Assembly (NCBI GenBank): GCA_012934845.2
Contig: WNNJ02001273.1
Location: forward strand, 62,001 to 126,000
Source of the DNA: Pomphorhynchus laevis
Lineage: Eukaryota > Acanthocephala > Palaeacanthocephala > Echinorhynchida > Pomphorhynchidae
Direction of reading: 5' to 3'
Length of the DNA stretch: 64,000 nt
Every line of letters starts with the position of its first letter. Position 1 is the stretch's first letter. The translations under genes and the position numbers were made by a program. Shown piece after piece: positions 12,329-24,095 of this stretch. The notes beneath the pieces were generated by a model. It made no database searches. It was given only the letters and a program-made list of their open reading frames with translations, and had not been told where the DNA came from.

Positions 12329-12357
12329 ATAAATTATTGTATTATTATCATATACAC
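12293..12357 (+). repeat. L2 LINE 3' hairpin and tail
   Basis: catgtaag is followed by gcgtgcattttgcacgc (a 6-bp stem), atttgccacgtt, then aaataaattattgtattatt. The same block closes all L2 copies in the window. In L2/CR1 elements the RT recognises a 3'-UTR structure and primes on short tail repeats. Confidence 0.85.
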
Positions 12358-12369
12358 TTGATATATATT

Positions 12370-12795
12370 GAACTTCCAAGTACACGCGGTGAATTCAATG
12401 ACCTTGTACAGGTTGCACAAGTGAGTATGTATTTGATCTAGTTGCCATGCATCGAATTGTCTATGGAGTCCATAAATATTCAAATGACTGTATTCAATTC
12501 AATAATCGACCAGGATGTAAGGGATATTGGTTAAAAATATATGTTCATGAACAATGTAAGCTTCTTGGTCATGTTCGACTTTCACATCGATCCATAAATG
12601 AGTGGAATTAATTGCCAGTGGCGATAATTTTCTCTGGTAATAATTTATTGGCTCAATGAATCAGATAGAACGAATAAAATAATTTTATACCATTAGATAT
12701 AATTCTAAATTACGTTTTTCGTTTTTATTATATTTTTCTCCTTATAAACGGTCATTACAGCCGTAAAAGGCCACAGTGGGGAGTGGCCTTTTTAT
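12370..12795 (+). mobile_element. CR1-type LINE, 3' fragment
   Basis: The translation reads FDLVAMHRIVYG, then VRLSHRSINEWN and LPVAIIF, matching FDLLAMYRLVNK and FRLSHRTVNVWNRLPVDVVAV of the CR1 copy at 14.3-16.8 kb. The 3' end aacggtcattacagccgtaaaaggcc resembles that copy's gcggtcaaaacagtcttatggc. It is 5' truncated and starts right after the L2 tail. Confidence 0.75.
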
Positions 12796-12799
12796 TAGC

Positions 12800-14290
12800 C
12801 ATAGAGGTAAATTCGTGATAGAAATATCAGCTCTTGTATTAGGCGGTTGAGATATTTTGTGAAAAGCTTTGACATTAATATTGTCTTGTTAGAAAATATA
12901 TTCTGAGCGATTTGACTCATTTTTACTGGTGTCTTCAGCATTACAAGCTTTCTTTATATTAGATTCAACCCAAAATGAGCAAATTGTGAATCACAACGAT
13001 ATCAAATGAAATAACAAGAAATGTGAAGGAAATGGAAAGTAGAAGTTTAAGATATGTCATTTCGAAATACCAAATGCGGGAATATAACCCTTAAGATACT
13101 ATGATGTATAATACATCGAGGGAGACTATTCCATGGTATAAGAATTCGAGTTATGCCATACGGTTCGATAAATAACTATTACTGAAGGTTATATATTTAC
13201 ATTTAAAACATTTTAAAGGTTTACATTTCTTTAATTCTAAAAACTTATGTTGATAATTGTTTCGTTATATTGAGTTAATTTGATAAAAAAATATAGTTAC
13301 AATGAATAACTATATATTTTGAAATAACTATGTATTTGAAATGGAAGAAGATTATGGGTTTAGTATTTATTATCAAATTTGTCAGTACTGTGGAACTGCT
13401 GTCTTGTCAATTGCTAGGGATTTGGAAAGAACCGAACAATGAAGTTCTTAAATCCGCTAACCAAAAGAAGATAATGTTTTGCTTGTAAAGTTTGTTTCGC
13501 TGACAATATAAGGAATCACGAGTCTGCAGCAATTAATTCTTTAATTAATAATTTTATGAGCCACACACTAATCACGAACCACACGTGATATTTGTCTTAA
13601 TGATTATAATTGCTCATTTGGAAAGTAATGGTTTTTACAAGCGTACAAATGTTTTGTTTTAAGATGAGATGCAGTTTTTCAAAAGTGAAACTATTCAAAT
13701 TTAAGGCTTTTTGGCCTTAAAGTTACAGTACAATTTTAATTAATGCGACTTTGAATATACCCAATTTACTCCAAAATTTTATGAAAATTGTCATGTAATA
13801 GCATCTAAAGTGCGATCGAATAAACGATTGAAATCAAGTTTTAATCTTAATTGTAATAACCTGCATTGAGTGACAGTCAAGTCCAACTATCTGGTTATAT
13901 TAAAGACGCTGTTAATTAGGGATAATTTAATATACAAGTTCAACTGCAAAAGCTTCGGTATTTGTATTGTTTGATAGGGCGCTTTGTATAATCTAATAAA
14001 ATGATTTATAAACTCGTTTGCACAGTTAGGAATATAAACGACTACCATGTGAGTATGTTACTAAGTTTTTCATAAAATAAGTCAATTATAGTTATATATA
14101 GTCAATTATAAGTTATATATAGTAGTTAATCCATGTAAGATGGCTGCAATCCAACGATATTTCAACTTATTTTAAGAGACAAAAATTTTTAAAGACTCTC
14201 GGTTGAGGAAAGATTTTTGCTTAATAATGCTCGTGCTAATCTAGCATTTAGAAGATCGAATGGAGAGACTGATCTAATGATAAGAAATTT
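12800..14290. other. Spacer, no gene supported
   Basis: A short frame near 13370-13430 reads QYCGTAVLSIARDLERTEQ but stops, and I cannot assign it. Near 14085-14125 there is a small tandem tcaattatagttatatatag repeat. No domain was recognised. Confidence 0.4.
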
Positions 14291-14492
14291 TCGAGTAGTT
14301 CGTCGGCGACAATTCGTGTGTTGGTGAGTTTGGAGAGTTCTTCGAAACTCTCCAAAAATAAGGCATGGGTCATCTTAAATAAACCAGCGATCCTGGCTCT
14401 CACTGAAACATGGCTGCATCGTGATATCCCCGATGGTTTAATTGCTATTATGGGATATAATTTGTTGAGAGCTGATAGAGAGTCTCGGAAGG

Positions 14493-14936
14493 GTGGAGGT
14501 GTTGCGCTCTCTCTATATTACGACATCCTTAAACATTACTTCTACTCGTAATTTTAAAAATGAACTGGGCACGTGTGAGTTTCTCTCAGTCATTGTTTCA
14601 CACTTCGGAGGTCCCTTAGGTATTGCCGTGTGCTACAGGTCGCCGCAATCATCCGTATTGAATCATGAATTTTCTACACTAATTAGTCACTGTTCTGAGC
14701 TTGAAGAATATCTACTAGTTGGCGATTTTAATATACCCTCAGCTGGTCACATCGGGAATTATGTTTTGGATAGTAGTTCTTCCAAGTCAGATGTGGATTT
14801 GTGGAATTTTCTTACAAATGATCTCATGTTAGAGCAACATGTGCAGTCGCCCACCAGATTCGCGCAAAACCAGGAATCTTGTCTAGATTTGGTATTTTCC
14901 AAATTAATTACAAGTGTGGGTAATATGAGCTATTAG
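14493..14936 (+). pseudogene. CR1 AP endonuclease domain
   Basis: A 147-codon open stretch covering the middle and C-terminal half of an exonuclease/endonuclease/phosphatase fold: VCYRSPQSS, then YLLVGDFNIPS with the catalytic GDFN, then ESCLDLVFSKL and (in the next frame) LSDHCMILF. The N-terminal half lies in an overlapping frame from 14318. In CR1 LINEs this domain nicks the target DNA. Confidence 0.85.
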
Positions 14937-14948
14937 AGTCTTATTGGA

Positions 14949-15842
14949 TTGAGCGATCATTGCATGATCTTATTCAATTATTTTTCTATGTGTATGATCC
15001 CAAAACTGGAAAATTTGATAGTGTCGAAAAGATCTTGGCAACAAATTGATGAAGACTCATTACGAGAGGCGGCACTAAGAACATCATTCAACTGTGCTAG
15101 TGAAGACATTGAGGTAAGGTGGCATGTTATTGAATCAGGTTTAGTAGCTCTTGCAGATAAGTTTGCACCACTCCATAGAGTACCAAAAAGTAAAGCTAAA
15201 TACCCTCCTTGGTTTGATACTGAATTGCGATATGCTCTCAAACATAAGAATCGTCTATTTGAACTAAGCCGTCATCAGAATAATTTTAAAAAGCGGTATA
15301 CAATGTTCCGTAATTTCGTCAATCGCCTTAAGATTACAAAAAGGCAAAGTTTTGAAGATCAATTAGCTTTACAAATTGATACAGAACCAAAAAAATTTTG
15401 GGCTTATGTGAAAGGATCCAGAGCTCTGCTACCAGCTATTTCATCTTTAAGAGACGGTAACATTCGAGTGACATCGCCAGACAGCATGGCAGAAGTGTTT
15501 GCATCCGCTTTTGAGCTAACACCAGATGCTTTCTCTAGCATATGTGGAGATGCAGCATCACAAGTAGAAATTGGTTCTCCAGTTTTAACGATAACAGCAC
15601 ATGAGGTTTTTGTTGAATTGGCTAGGTTATCTAGATCATCAGCGGCAGGCCCAGATGATATTCACCCCCAACTTCTTAAGTTACTTGCTCCTGTTCTGGC
15701 TGAGCCATTAGCCTCCATATTTGAGCTGAGCTTGCGCATTTCGAAGTTACCTGCTGCCTGGAAAAAAGCGATTGTAGTACCAATTTATAAAATGTTTAAC
15801 ATATTTATAAATCAGCTACTAGATTTAATTGAGGAATTGTAG
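14949..15842 (+). pseudogene. CR1 RT N-terminal part
   Basis: A 297-codon open stretch with the linker APLHRVPKSKAKYPPWFDTE, then KKFWAYVKGSRA, PGPDDIHPQLLKLLAP and AWKKAIVVPIYK, the usual CR1/Jockey region before and including RT motif 1. It then runs into sequence (FNIFINQLLDLIEEL) that corresponds to a much later RT position, marking an internal deletion. Confidence 0.85.
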
Positions 15843-16141
15843 TGTTTTAGCTTTTGCCGACGATGTAAAGGTATGGAAATTGATTAAAACCAACAAGGAT
15901 CGAAATGACTTTCAAAATATTCTAAACATTGTTTATCAATGGTCTTTAAACACTGGAATTGTATTAAATATTAAAAAGTGTGCACCTATGAGATTAGGTC
16001 ATAGCAATGTGAGTCAAGAATATTTTATTGGCGATAAGTTTGTTGTTTCCACGCAGTCCATTCTGGATCTTGGTATAATTGTTCAAAACAATCTGTTAAA
16101 CACGTGCTAACACTGATAGGATTTGTAACGCAGCAAGAAGA

Positions 16142-16657
16142 ATGACCTATATTCTCAAAAATTGCTTTAAAGATTTATCTCCCGTTTGTGTTGTGCGTTT
16201 ATATAATGCTCTTATAAGACCGATATTAGAATATGTGTCGCCAGTAGTCTTTCCGTGTACGCGTACCGAACTTGATCAATTAGAGCGCATACTTCGACGG
16301 TTTACGAAATTATGTCCTCAGGTACGATATCTTCCCTATGAGGCACGAATAAAAAGTTTGAATATGCCGACAGTGCGTGAAAGGTTCCTTCTTTTCGACC
16401 TTCTAGCTATGTATCGACTAGTTAATAAAGATGAAAATTTTCCAGCAAATAGAGTTGAACTCAATGAACGGGATGAACGTAGAGGGAACTTGAAAGTACT
16501 AGTAGTACATGAACACGGAAAATACCCTCGTCATTTCCGACTGTCTCATCGAACGGTGAATGTTTGGAATCGTCTTCCAGTTGATGTCGTTGCGGTGCAT
16601 ACAATCAATGAATTTAAATCCAATATAAAGAACTGGATTCGAAATGAGAACGAATGA
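16142..16657 (+). pseudogene. CR1 RT C-terminal part
   Basis: A 171-codon frame with VVRLYNALIRPILEYVSPVV, LDQLERILRRFTKLCP, LPYEARIKSLNMPTVRERFL and VNVWNRLPVDVVAVHTINEF. This is the typical thumb and C-terminal region of CR1 reverse transcriptases. It is intact to its stop, but cut off from the catalytic core by an upstream deletion and frame breaks. Confidence 0.85.
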
Positions 16658-16795
16658 TGGTTGCTGCAGTACCCATGGTTCTGATATATATAATGAATGA
16701 TTTTTTGATTTTTTTCTTGTATTAATTTGTTTTTTTTGTGAGCGGTCAAAACAGTCTTATGGCTATGACCTGTAGTAATAATAATATTTCTTATT

Positions 16796-16918
16796 TATAG
16801 CCATTATATCGTTATGCTTCCATAACACTAAACAAGGCGTACATGTAACACAATGATAAGTTTCAATACAAAATATTATTTTTAATTAAAATTATAATCG
16901 ATTGTTAATACAGTTCAT
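16796..16918. other. AT-rich junction sequence
   Basis: Low G+C (8 of 60 bases in the line starting at 16861) between the CR1 tail and the GC-rich insert. Confidence 0.5.
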
Positions 16919-17620
16919 TAGAAATATAGTGATGGTTCTCTTGCCGACTTTGCAAAACAAGCCGCGTTTTCTCGTTTCACCGCAGCGCTAATTCGCTACA
17001 TGAGTAAACGCATTACCCGTTTATCTCACATCGATCAAACTATTTTTCCCATAAGCTGCAAAACAGCCGCTGCGCTGGGCAAACTGATCCCATGATTCGA
17101 TGGCGATCGGAACAAGCTAGTACGGCCGCTCATATAAGCCGCTATATTTGGTACGCTTTACAAGTTCGGCATGATCAGCAACGGAAATTGCAGAATGTAC
17201 TGTGCGTGCTACGTGACTGGCTACGAGAGTGTTTGGCGTGTAAAGTGCCAAATAAGCACTCGCCCCGCCTTCTACGGCAGTAAGGAAGCCCTGTCAGGCC
17301 GCTTGCCGTCGTCTCTAGTCAAACCGACAGGTTCCAGTCTGGATGGAATTCCTGCGGAGGCTATGGCCCTCTCACAATTTCATTGACCGCTGAATGGCGT
17401 ACATTTCTGCCTTTTGTTTTGTTACAGCCTAGCGAATGGGCGCTGTTTATCCGGACCGCTTCTCAGCATAAACATCGATGTGACTGAGCACATTAAACGT
17501 TAAGTCTGAGAGCAACTGCGGTAGACAATGATTGGTCATCAAGCCGGGTGCAAACGGAAACTATCGGTAATGCTTAGAGAAAAGCTCCAGACCATTTTCA
17601 GTTCAATTGAATCCCGGATA
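16919..17620 (+). pseudogene. GC-rich, bacterial-looking coding relic
   Basis: The G+C content jumps to about half (29/60 and 33/60 in two lines I counted, against 8/60 just upstream). From 16922 one frame runs to the stop ending at 17386, broken only by TGA at 17093 and TAA at 17135. It begins SDGSLADFAKQAAFSRF, passes IRYMSKRITRLSHID, AAALGKLIP, FDGDRNKL, IFGTLYKFGMISNGNC and RMYCACYVTGY, and ends near [15 protein letters not shown]. Codons such as cgc, gcg and ctg are frequent, as in enterobacteria and unlike the LINEs. From 17387 to about 17620 the sequence stays GC-rich but less clearly coding (AGCKRKLSVMLREK near 17550). I do not recognise the family. It could be a horizontally acquired fragment, or an assembly or contamination artefact. 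Confidence 0.55.
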
Positions 17621-17679
17621 AATAAAATAAGTGTTGAAAAATCATTTTAATAATTTTAGAGCGCCTTCTTTTAATACAG

Positions 17680-18998
17680 ATAAAGTTTATCTCTCTTCAT
17701 CCAATCTGTACGTTTATTTTCAATCCATTTACCGCACTAATCATTCCACATAAATCATTTGCATAAAAGTGTACAACGACCTACTCATTTCTCGTGACAA
17801 GGCTCTATATAGTGTTCTCATCTCCCTCGACCTCTTATATGCCTTCGACATCATCGACCACTCCACCCTCTTTTCACGCCTTCGTTATGATTACAACTTT
17901 TGTTCCTCTTCCGTAGCATGGTTTGCATCATATCTATCCGACAGTACTTTTCGAATATTTTCAAATGCATCATTCTCTCCACCCATCCTTATTTTCTGCG
18001 GGGTCCCACAAAGTTCAGACCTAGGACCTTTGATTTTCTCTCTTATACTTGGCGATCTCTCTGTCTATCAAACCTTACTCTTTTAACGTCATGCAATACG
18101 CCGATGACATCCTCATATATGATCATGCACCCGCCCATCACATACATGATATCGCAATTTCTCCCTCCAACCGTCTTTCTTCTATCTACAAACGTCTCTC
18201 CTATCTTCGTCACGTTCTAAACCCATACAAGTTCGAAATAATGTGGATCATCCCCCGTAAACCAAACATATCTCCTACCCCTATATCTTTTGCCTCATCA
18301 GTCATCCTCATAGTCCACAATCTCACTTTAGGATTCCATTTTAATGATCACCTTTTCCTTAAACCCTTCATCCGTGAAAAGGTATGCTCGTCTAATTTAA
18401 TTTTCCGTGACACCCGCCGTATCTGCCCCTTATCGACTTCCGTTTCTGTATGTCTCTTTCATCGCTTCTTTTCCCTAAAATCGATTATTACCTCAGCTTT
18501 GTCGCAAATTCTCCAAAATCTATCATCCTACCCCTACAACGCATCATTAACTCCGCCGTTAGAGTGCTCCTTCGTCTCCGTCGCTTCGACCACACATCCC
18601 GTATCTTGCCCAACTCGCCTAGCCCACCATTCACATTCGCATACAACTTCGCCTTCTCGTAACTTTTCATCTCATCGCTGTCGGCTCAACATCGTTCATC
18701 CACCTCCCTTTTTTAGACGACACTTGTCCCACCTCTTTATCACTGCGTTCCCATAATTCCTTCTTACTCTACATTCCCAATTACTCTTACAACTACAGTA
18801 TCCGATCCTTCCTCGTAGCCGCCCCACTCGCCTGGAATGAGCTCTTACTCGACGTCATCCGCGCTCCCTTCTTTATTACATTCAAATATCGCATTCGTAC
18901 CCACCTCCTCGACATATGATTTAGATTTTTGTTTGTTGTTGTGGTTATGTAAGCGCGCGCTGGCACACATTTGTCACGTAAAAAATAAATATTTTTTA
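17680..18998 (+). mobile_element. L2/CR1-group LINE, copy 2 (second subfamily), 5' truncated
   Basis: It starts within the RT, just before YNDLLISRDKALYSVLISLD, and passes FDIIDHSTL, GVPQSSDLGPLIFS, MQYADDILIYDHAP and LPLQRIINSAVRVLLRLRRF. It ends at the 3' hairpin (about 18950-18985) and a ttttt-rich tail. Protein wording (NISPTPISFASS, LRRICPL) groups it with the minus-strand copy at 29.0-29.9 kb rather than copies 1, 3 and 5. Unlike those three it keeps a sense codon where they have TAA. Several frameshifts are present. Confidence 0.88.
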
Positions 18999-19699
18999 AG
19001 TCACTTTAATAATGTTGTCAATAATTTGAATTTTTTCAATTTTGTACTTGTATACAAAATTGTGGTAAGATTAAATGTATGTGGATTATATTTTTATACA
19101 TAACGCTGGTTCAAGTTTTTGTATTTTCGGTATATATTTATCATCAGATGCAATGTGGCGAAAAAATACGAAGAAATAGTAAGAAAAGTCACACGTATCG
19201 TAACATCGGATAAGCTCCGTCCACATCCATAAGCGTCCTTATATATTCCTATATAACAGTCCTTAAACTAAGCGAATCTCGTATTTACTGTTTGACTGCT
19301 AACAGTATTTGTAAACAGATGTTCCCGTTGACAAGATTGTATATGTGGTATAACCCTTATCATCACACATCAGTACAGTCGGAATATACATTGGAGATCC
19401 GTTGTTGATAGATTTGCCAATACCTGGACCAAATCATCTATTTCGACAAATATTCAAACTTTAAGTTGTTCCAAGATTACAGTATTCGATCATGTATTTC
19501 AAGTTGTATTTTTTGTCTTCCAGTCTACATTTTGAGTTATTCGTTCACTAGAATGATGTAACGTAAATGATCAGTATTTGCTCTTTTGTATGTTTTCATG
19601 AATTTTACTGTAGAATGTAAAATTCGTCATTAAAATTCATGTATTGAATTAAATTTTTTCTATAGTGAATAGAATTGTATTGTATTTCATTCTATAGTG
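18999..19699. other. AT-rich spacer
   Basis: No gene or repeat family recognised. Just before the hAT end, attctatagtg-type words recur near 19660 and 19690. Confidence 0.4.
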
Positions 19700-20744
19700 C
19701 AGTGTTTCTCAAACTGTGCGCTTAAGCACACTGGTGCGTCCCAGACATTTGTTAGCTGCGCCCTTAACATTTCTTTATATTTTTGAAATTTAAAATTTTG
19801 TTAACATTAGATTTGCTTTAGAATTGCTATATAATGTAAAAAATATATGATGATTCTATGTAGCAATAAAATTATTTACCTTATTTCATGATTTAATATT
19901 CTTATGGATAACGTACTTTTTTGGTCAAATTTATATTTTATATTTTTAATAGTCCATATAATGTTTTAATGTAATTCTTCTTTTTGTAGGGAATCTAGAA
20001 ATTATCCTAGTTTTACGAGAAATGTCCGATGATATTCCATTAAATGCTAATATACCTTCTAATATTGCATCTTTGATTTGTAAAATCCATTTTATTTAAG
20101 CTGGAATTGTCAAATCTATTTGATGTTTTAATTTTTGAGAACTTGCATGGATTGGAAAAGTCCAATGTTCAAAATTTGTAAGAAACAGATCTCTCAAAAT
20201 TAGTTTTGAAAGAGATGAAATCGAAAACTTCACAGGAAATATACTCGAATTTTCAATAATTAGATTAATGATAGAGGTTCGACATCTTAAGTACTATCTT
20301 AGGCCAGTTCTATTCGCATTAATTATTTATATCCTTTAAATAATTGTTTTTTATCAACTTAAATATCTTTTTGATGTTTATACAAAACAAAATGACTTGA
20401 AACATAAACGAAGTTGTGTTTTATAGTTTTCTAGTTTCATTCCCCACCATTTTTTCTGAATCTTATAAATTTCTGTGGATCTTATGAGTAAATGCAATCA
20501 AATTACAACAGTCCTGGATAATCCTCCATTGATACAGAGTTAACTAAAGTAGAAAATGATGCGTATAAGAATGATCAAGAAAACCATCTAAACTTCAGTG
20601 CGGGTTTGCTTCTGTGATTTTTAGTAATAAAAGTGATATCTTTAGATTCAACAACTAATTTAAGTAAAAAATGAAAAGCCAAGAGAAAATACGATAAAAG
20701 TTACCTAAGTTTTGGATTCTATTGATCAGGAAATCTTGATAATT

Positions 20745-21720
20745 CGGAGCCCGTATGTCCTATTTGTGGGGAAAAATAACAAATGAATCAATGCTACCTA
20801 ATAAACTTAGTAAACATTTTAAAGCTAAACACTGTGAGTTGCAAAAGTAACCGATCAGTTACTTCTAGAGAATTTTCGACCAGCAAAATATCAGGCAAAT
20901 CTCTCAAAAGTTTAGTAACATTTTCAAAGAGTATGAGCTTACCAGATTTTTATAAGACATTTTATCTTACCGGATTGTCAAATGATAGTTAATACTATGT
21001 TAGAAGAAACAGCTTAGCTAAATCAATACAATTCCTATTTCTAATAATAATGTTAATATGCGTTTGTCGTATATGTCTGATGATATCGAAGAGAACGTCT
21101 GTGTTAAAAAACTTCAGAATTCCAACTTTGCACATCAAGTCTATAAAACAACTGGCATCACAAACGAGATACAACTGTATATAGCATTTATAGTTTCATT
21201 CATTAGCAAAAATCAAATAACAAATCAATTTTGCAAAGAATTAAGTCCAACATCTCAAGGAGAAGACGTATTTAAAATACGTTTAAAATACTATAAGACC
21301 TATAAAGGTCTTATAGTATTCATAAGCATTATTGTAACTTATTGATTCTTTCACAGAGAGGATTTAATGTCAAAAACCTTAGATGCAAACTTAAGAGAAG
21401 TCTTAGATCAAGTAGAGAGTTAATTTTATCAAGACGAGTTAAATCACGAATTTTTGAAAATATATGCATAAATATGGATTCTCAACATAGGAGATTACTT
21501 TTACACACCAAGTTAGGTGACTATCCATGGAATGTTCTTTACCGTGTATATGAGCTACGAGAAGAACTCTGTTTTATTTGAAGAAATGCGGCAACCGATG
21601 TTTTTTAAACTTCTCAAATGTGAATTATGGATAGCAAATTAGAATACTTAACTTCTGTTTTTTAACAATTCAACGGTTTAAACTCTAACATGCAAGGAAA
21701 AGAGGAGAATATTCTTACAT
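20745..21720 (+). pseudogene. hAT transposase N-terminal half: BED finger and dimerisation region
   Basis: Near 20751-20845 the frame reads VCPICGEKITNESMLPNKLS then KHFKAKHCELQK, a Cys2-His2 BED zinc finger with the ESM-PNKL-KH signature of ZBED5-like proteins. Downstream pieces in several frames align in order with the same family up to the ILTSMDKISTFE block. BED fingers bind the transposon ends. Stops and frameshifts interrupt it. Confidence 0.8.
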
Positions 21721-21793
21721 CTATGGACAAAATCTCGACATTTGAAAATAAGTTGAAAAATATTGGATTTAAATATACACATACAATTTTCCC

Positions 21794-21903
21794 GTCAGTT
21801 CCCGATTATTTCTGTCAATTCCAGATAATTTCTGTCAGCTCCAGATTATACCTGTCAGCTCCAGATTATTCCAGTCAGCTCCAGATTATTCCTGTAAGTT
21901 CCG
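21794..21903 (+). repeat. 20-bp monomer array at L2 5' end
   Basis: Five consecutive units near the consensus agattattcctgtcagttcc, each 20 bases long with 1-3 differences. The same unit, inverted, forms the 5' end of the L2 copy at 38741-38880. A tandem 5' array fits a promoter-like role, as known for mouse L1 monomers; that role is an inference. Confidence 0.9.
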
Positions 21904-24095
21904 CTCGCTACGCTCGCGGATTGAGCTCAATCTCTCGATAAAAGATAATGCCTAGAAAAATTCGATCTCAAATCCCTGTTCCTGATCACTCATCTTCCAC
22001 ATCGGAATGCAATGATGGTTAAGCAAGTTTGGAAGTTGTAAACGATTGTAAAGACGGTGACGTATGAACCCCTGTTCGAGTTATAATATCTAATCGCTCG
22101 GTGTATCAAAGTAAACAGTTTACATTGCCCGTTGACTCTGACTCTATCACTCTAACTAAACGTTTTTCTGATTTTAACTATAAATTACTTTCAACGAGTC
22201 AAACTCGAATTCTCGGCGGTGCTCTCGACATCATTGATGTTCCCAACTACTTAAATGCTTTACCTCCTTGTCAATTACCGATCCTGGTTTGTCCGATTAT
22301 TTATTTGTCACTTTTACTCTTACTCGTCCCCATCATCCTTCTCGCCTCAAACATTAGCTACTTCAAGTCGACTCAGGAAACTTCTCGATATCCCTATTCT
22401 CTGCGTAGCCTTACTCAATTCTTCCCTCTTTTCACTTTTACTTAACTATCTTTCTCCCAATGATATATGCATTCTGTTTGATTCCGAACTTACGACTATC
22501 CTCAATCACCTTCTGCCTAATCGATCCCGACGTTTTCAGCGCTTGCGCTATGCTTCCTGGTTCGAGTCCGACTATAGTCTTTCTAAGCGCCGACTCTGTC
22601 ACTCTTCTCGTGAGTTTAATGGATTTCTTAAACGTTCTCTATTCAAATCTCCGTGCATCCTACCTTTCTCTCGGCCGTTCCCATCTCATTCTTATGCGTA
22701 CTTAACGTATCATCTTTTGGCAAAATAACTCGAGTCGTCTTCCAACTCCAAATCTCGTTGAAAAATAATAAAATCAATTATTTCAATATCATATACCCTT
22801 GTAACCTAAATCCTGACGAATTTTCTTATCTACAATCTAAGCTATCTAATTTACTTTCCCTTTTACACATATGCCTCTTGAATCTATCTTATCTTCTATT
22901 TAATTACTTCGCTCCCGGAGCTATTCCATCTTCCGGTTCCGTCTAATGAAGTTTATTCGGTTTTTCTGTCATTGCCTAGTAAAACCTCTCCTTCTGGCCC
23001 AATTCCCACTCACTTGCTTAAAAATATCTGCTCATCTATGTCACCCTTCCTAACCACATTGTTCAACTTGTCTATCCGCAGCTGCACATTTCCTTCCAAC
23101 TGGAAATGCGAAAATTTCCGCCCTCTCCTCAAAAAGCAATATCTCGACCACTCACTACCATCTTCGTACCATCCTATCTCACTTATCCCAACCCTGTCTA
23201 AACTCCTTGAACGTCTCTTCATCAAGCAAGTTAATGCATATTACTTTTCGTCCAACTTGTTTCCTCTCTTCAAAACTGCTTTTCACTCTAATCACTCTAC
23301 TGAAATTGCCTGTCTTAAAGTTTACAAATGACTAACTCATCTCGCGCGATCAAAAATCATGTAGTGTCATAGTTTCTCTTGATCTATCATCTGATTTTGA
23401 TATCGTCTATCACTCGATTATTCTCCATCGTCTTCGTCATGAGTATGGCTTCTCTTTACCCATTGTTGCATATTTTTCTTCATATATATCAAACCGTACA
23501 TTTCGCGTCTGTTCTAACTAGTTTCGTTTTCATTCTTCTTTCATCTCGTCCGGTGTTGCACAAGGCTCCGTATTAGGCCCTTTGATTTTCTCTCTTCTAG
23601 GTGACTTGTCTTCTATTTCTCATACATTTAACTTCCATGTTATGCAATTCGCTGATAGCATTATCATATATGCTCATACACCTGCTTATCGTATTCATAA
23701 TCTTAGTGTTTCTGCTTTAAACTCTCTTGCCTCAATTTTCAACCATATTTATTTCCTTCGTCTTCATACCCCTTCCTTTCTCAATCTCCCTTTTCTTGAT
23801 AATTCTCGCCTGTTTATTGTTCCTTGCGTGCCCGTAATTCTCTTATTTTACATGTCCAAACTACTCTACCTCTTTTGACTTCCACTCGTTCCTTGTGGAT
23901 GCTCCTCTCTCGTGGTGTCATCTACCCATTCATATACGCCAATCAACCTATATGCCGTGCTTCAAACGCCAAATCCGATCACATTTAAACAATTTAACAA
24001 ATTTATCTGTTTGACTTTTGCTGTTTTTTGTTAGTTTGTTGACTTGTAAGCGTCCAGCTTGCACGCATTTGTCACGCTAAATAAATTATTATTAT
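21794..24095 (+). mobile_element. L2/CR1-group LINE, copy 3, inserted in the hAT element
   Basis: It begins with five 20-bp monomers (21794-21903), then a short ORF1-like start (MPRKIRSQIPVPDHSS near 21949). It jumps to the end of the endonuclease (TLPVDSDSITLTKRFSDFNY near 22120), continues through the RT (SPSGPIPTHLLKN, LLKKQYLDHSLPSSYHPISL) and ends with the 3' hairpin at 24046-24084 and an aaattattattattttt tail. Both ends are present, so it inserted full length and was later internally deleted. It has another deletion in the RT C-terminal half near 23760. The hAT coding order on both sides shows it is younger than the hAT copy. Confidence 0.88.

Larger units (their letters stand above)
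8040..12357 (+). mobile_element. L2/CR1-group LINE, copy 1, nearly full length
   Basis: A non-LTR retrotransposon with, in order, a PHD-like ORF1, a low-complexity Ser/Thr linker, an ORF1 C-terminal domain, an AP endonuclease and a reverse transcriptase. It ends with the family's 3' hairpin (12293-12325) and taaataaattatt tail. From about 8735 onward it aligns almost base for base with the inverted copy at 34.9-38.7 kb. Relative to that copy it lacks roughly 190 bases of the endonuclease near 9658. Several frames are broken, including a 7-A run near 10912 and a TAA in the RT near 11115, both shared with the other copy. It is not autonomous now. Confidence 0.93.
14295..16795 (+). mobile_element. 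CR1-type LINE with endonuclease and RT, internally deleted
   Basis: From 14318 it carries an AP endonuclease (PAILALTETWLHRDIPDG, GGGVALS, LLVGDFNIPS, LSDHCMILF), then an RT (SRSSAAGPDDIHPQLLKLL, AWKKAIVVPIYK, FADDVKVW) and the CR1 C-terminus ending WIRNENE at 16657. The RT core between VVPIYK (15790) and FADDV (about 15848) is missing, so it cannot be active. The 3' end is near 16790 with a taataataat tail. Frames are long (147, 297 and 171 codons), suggesting moderate age. Confidence 0.9.
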
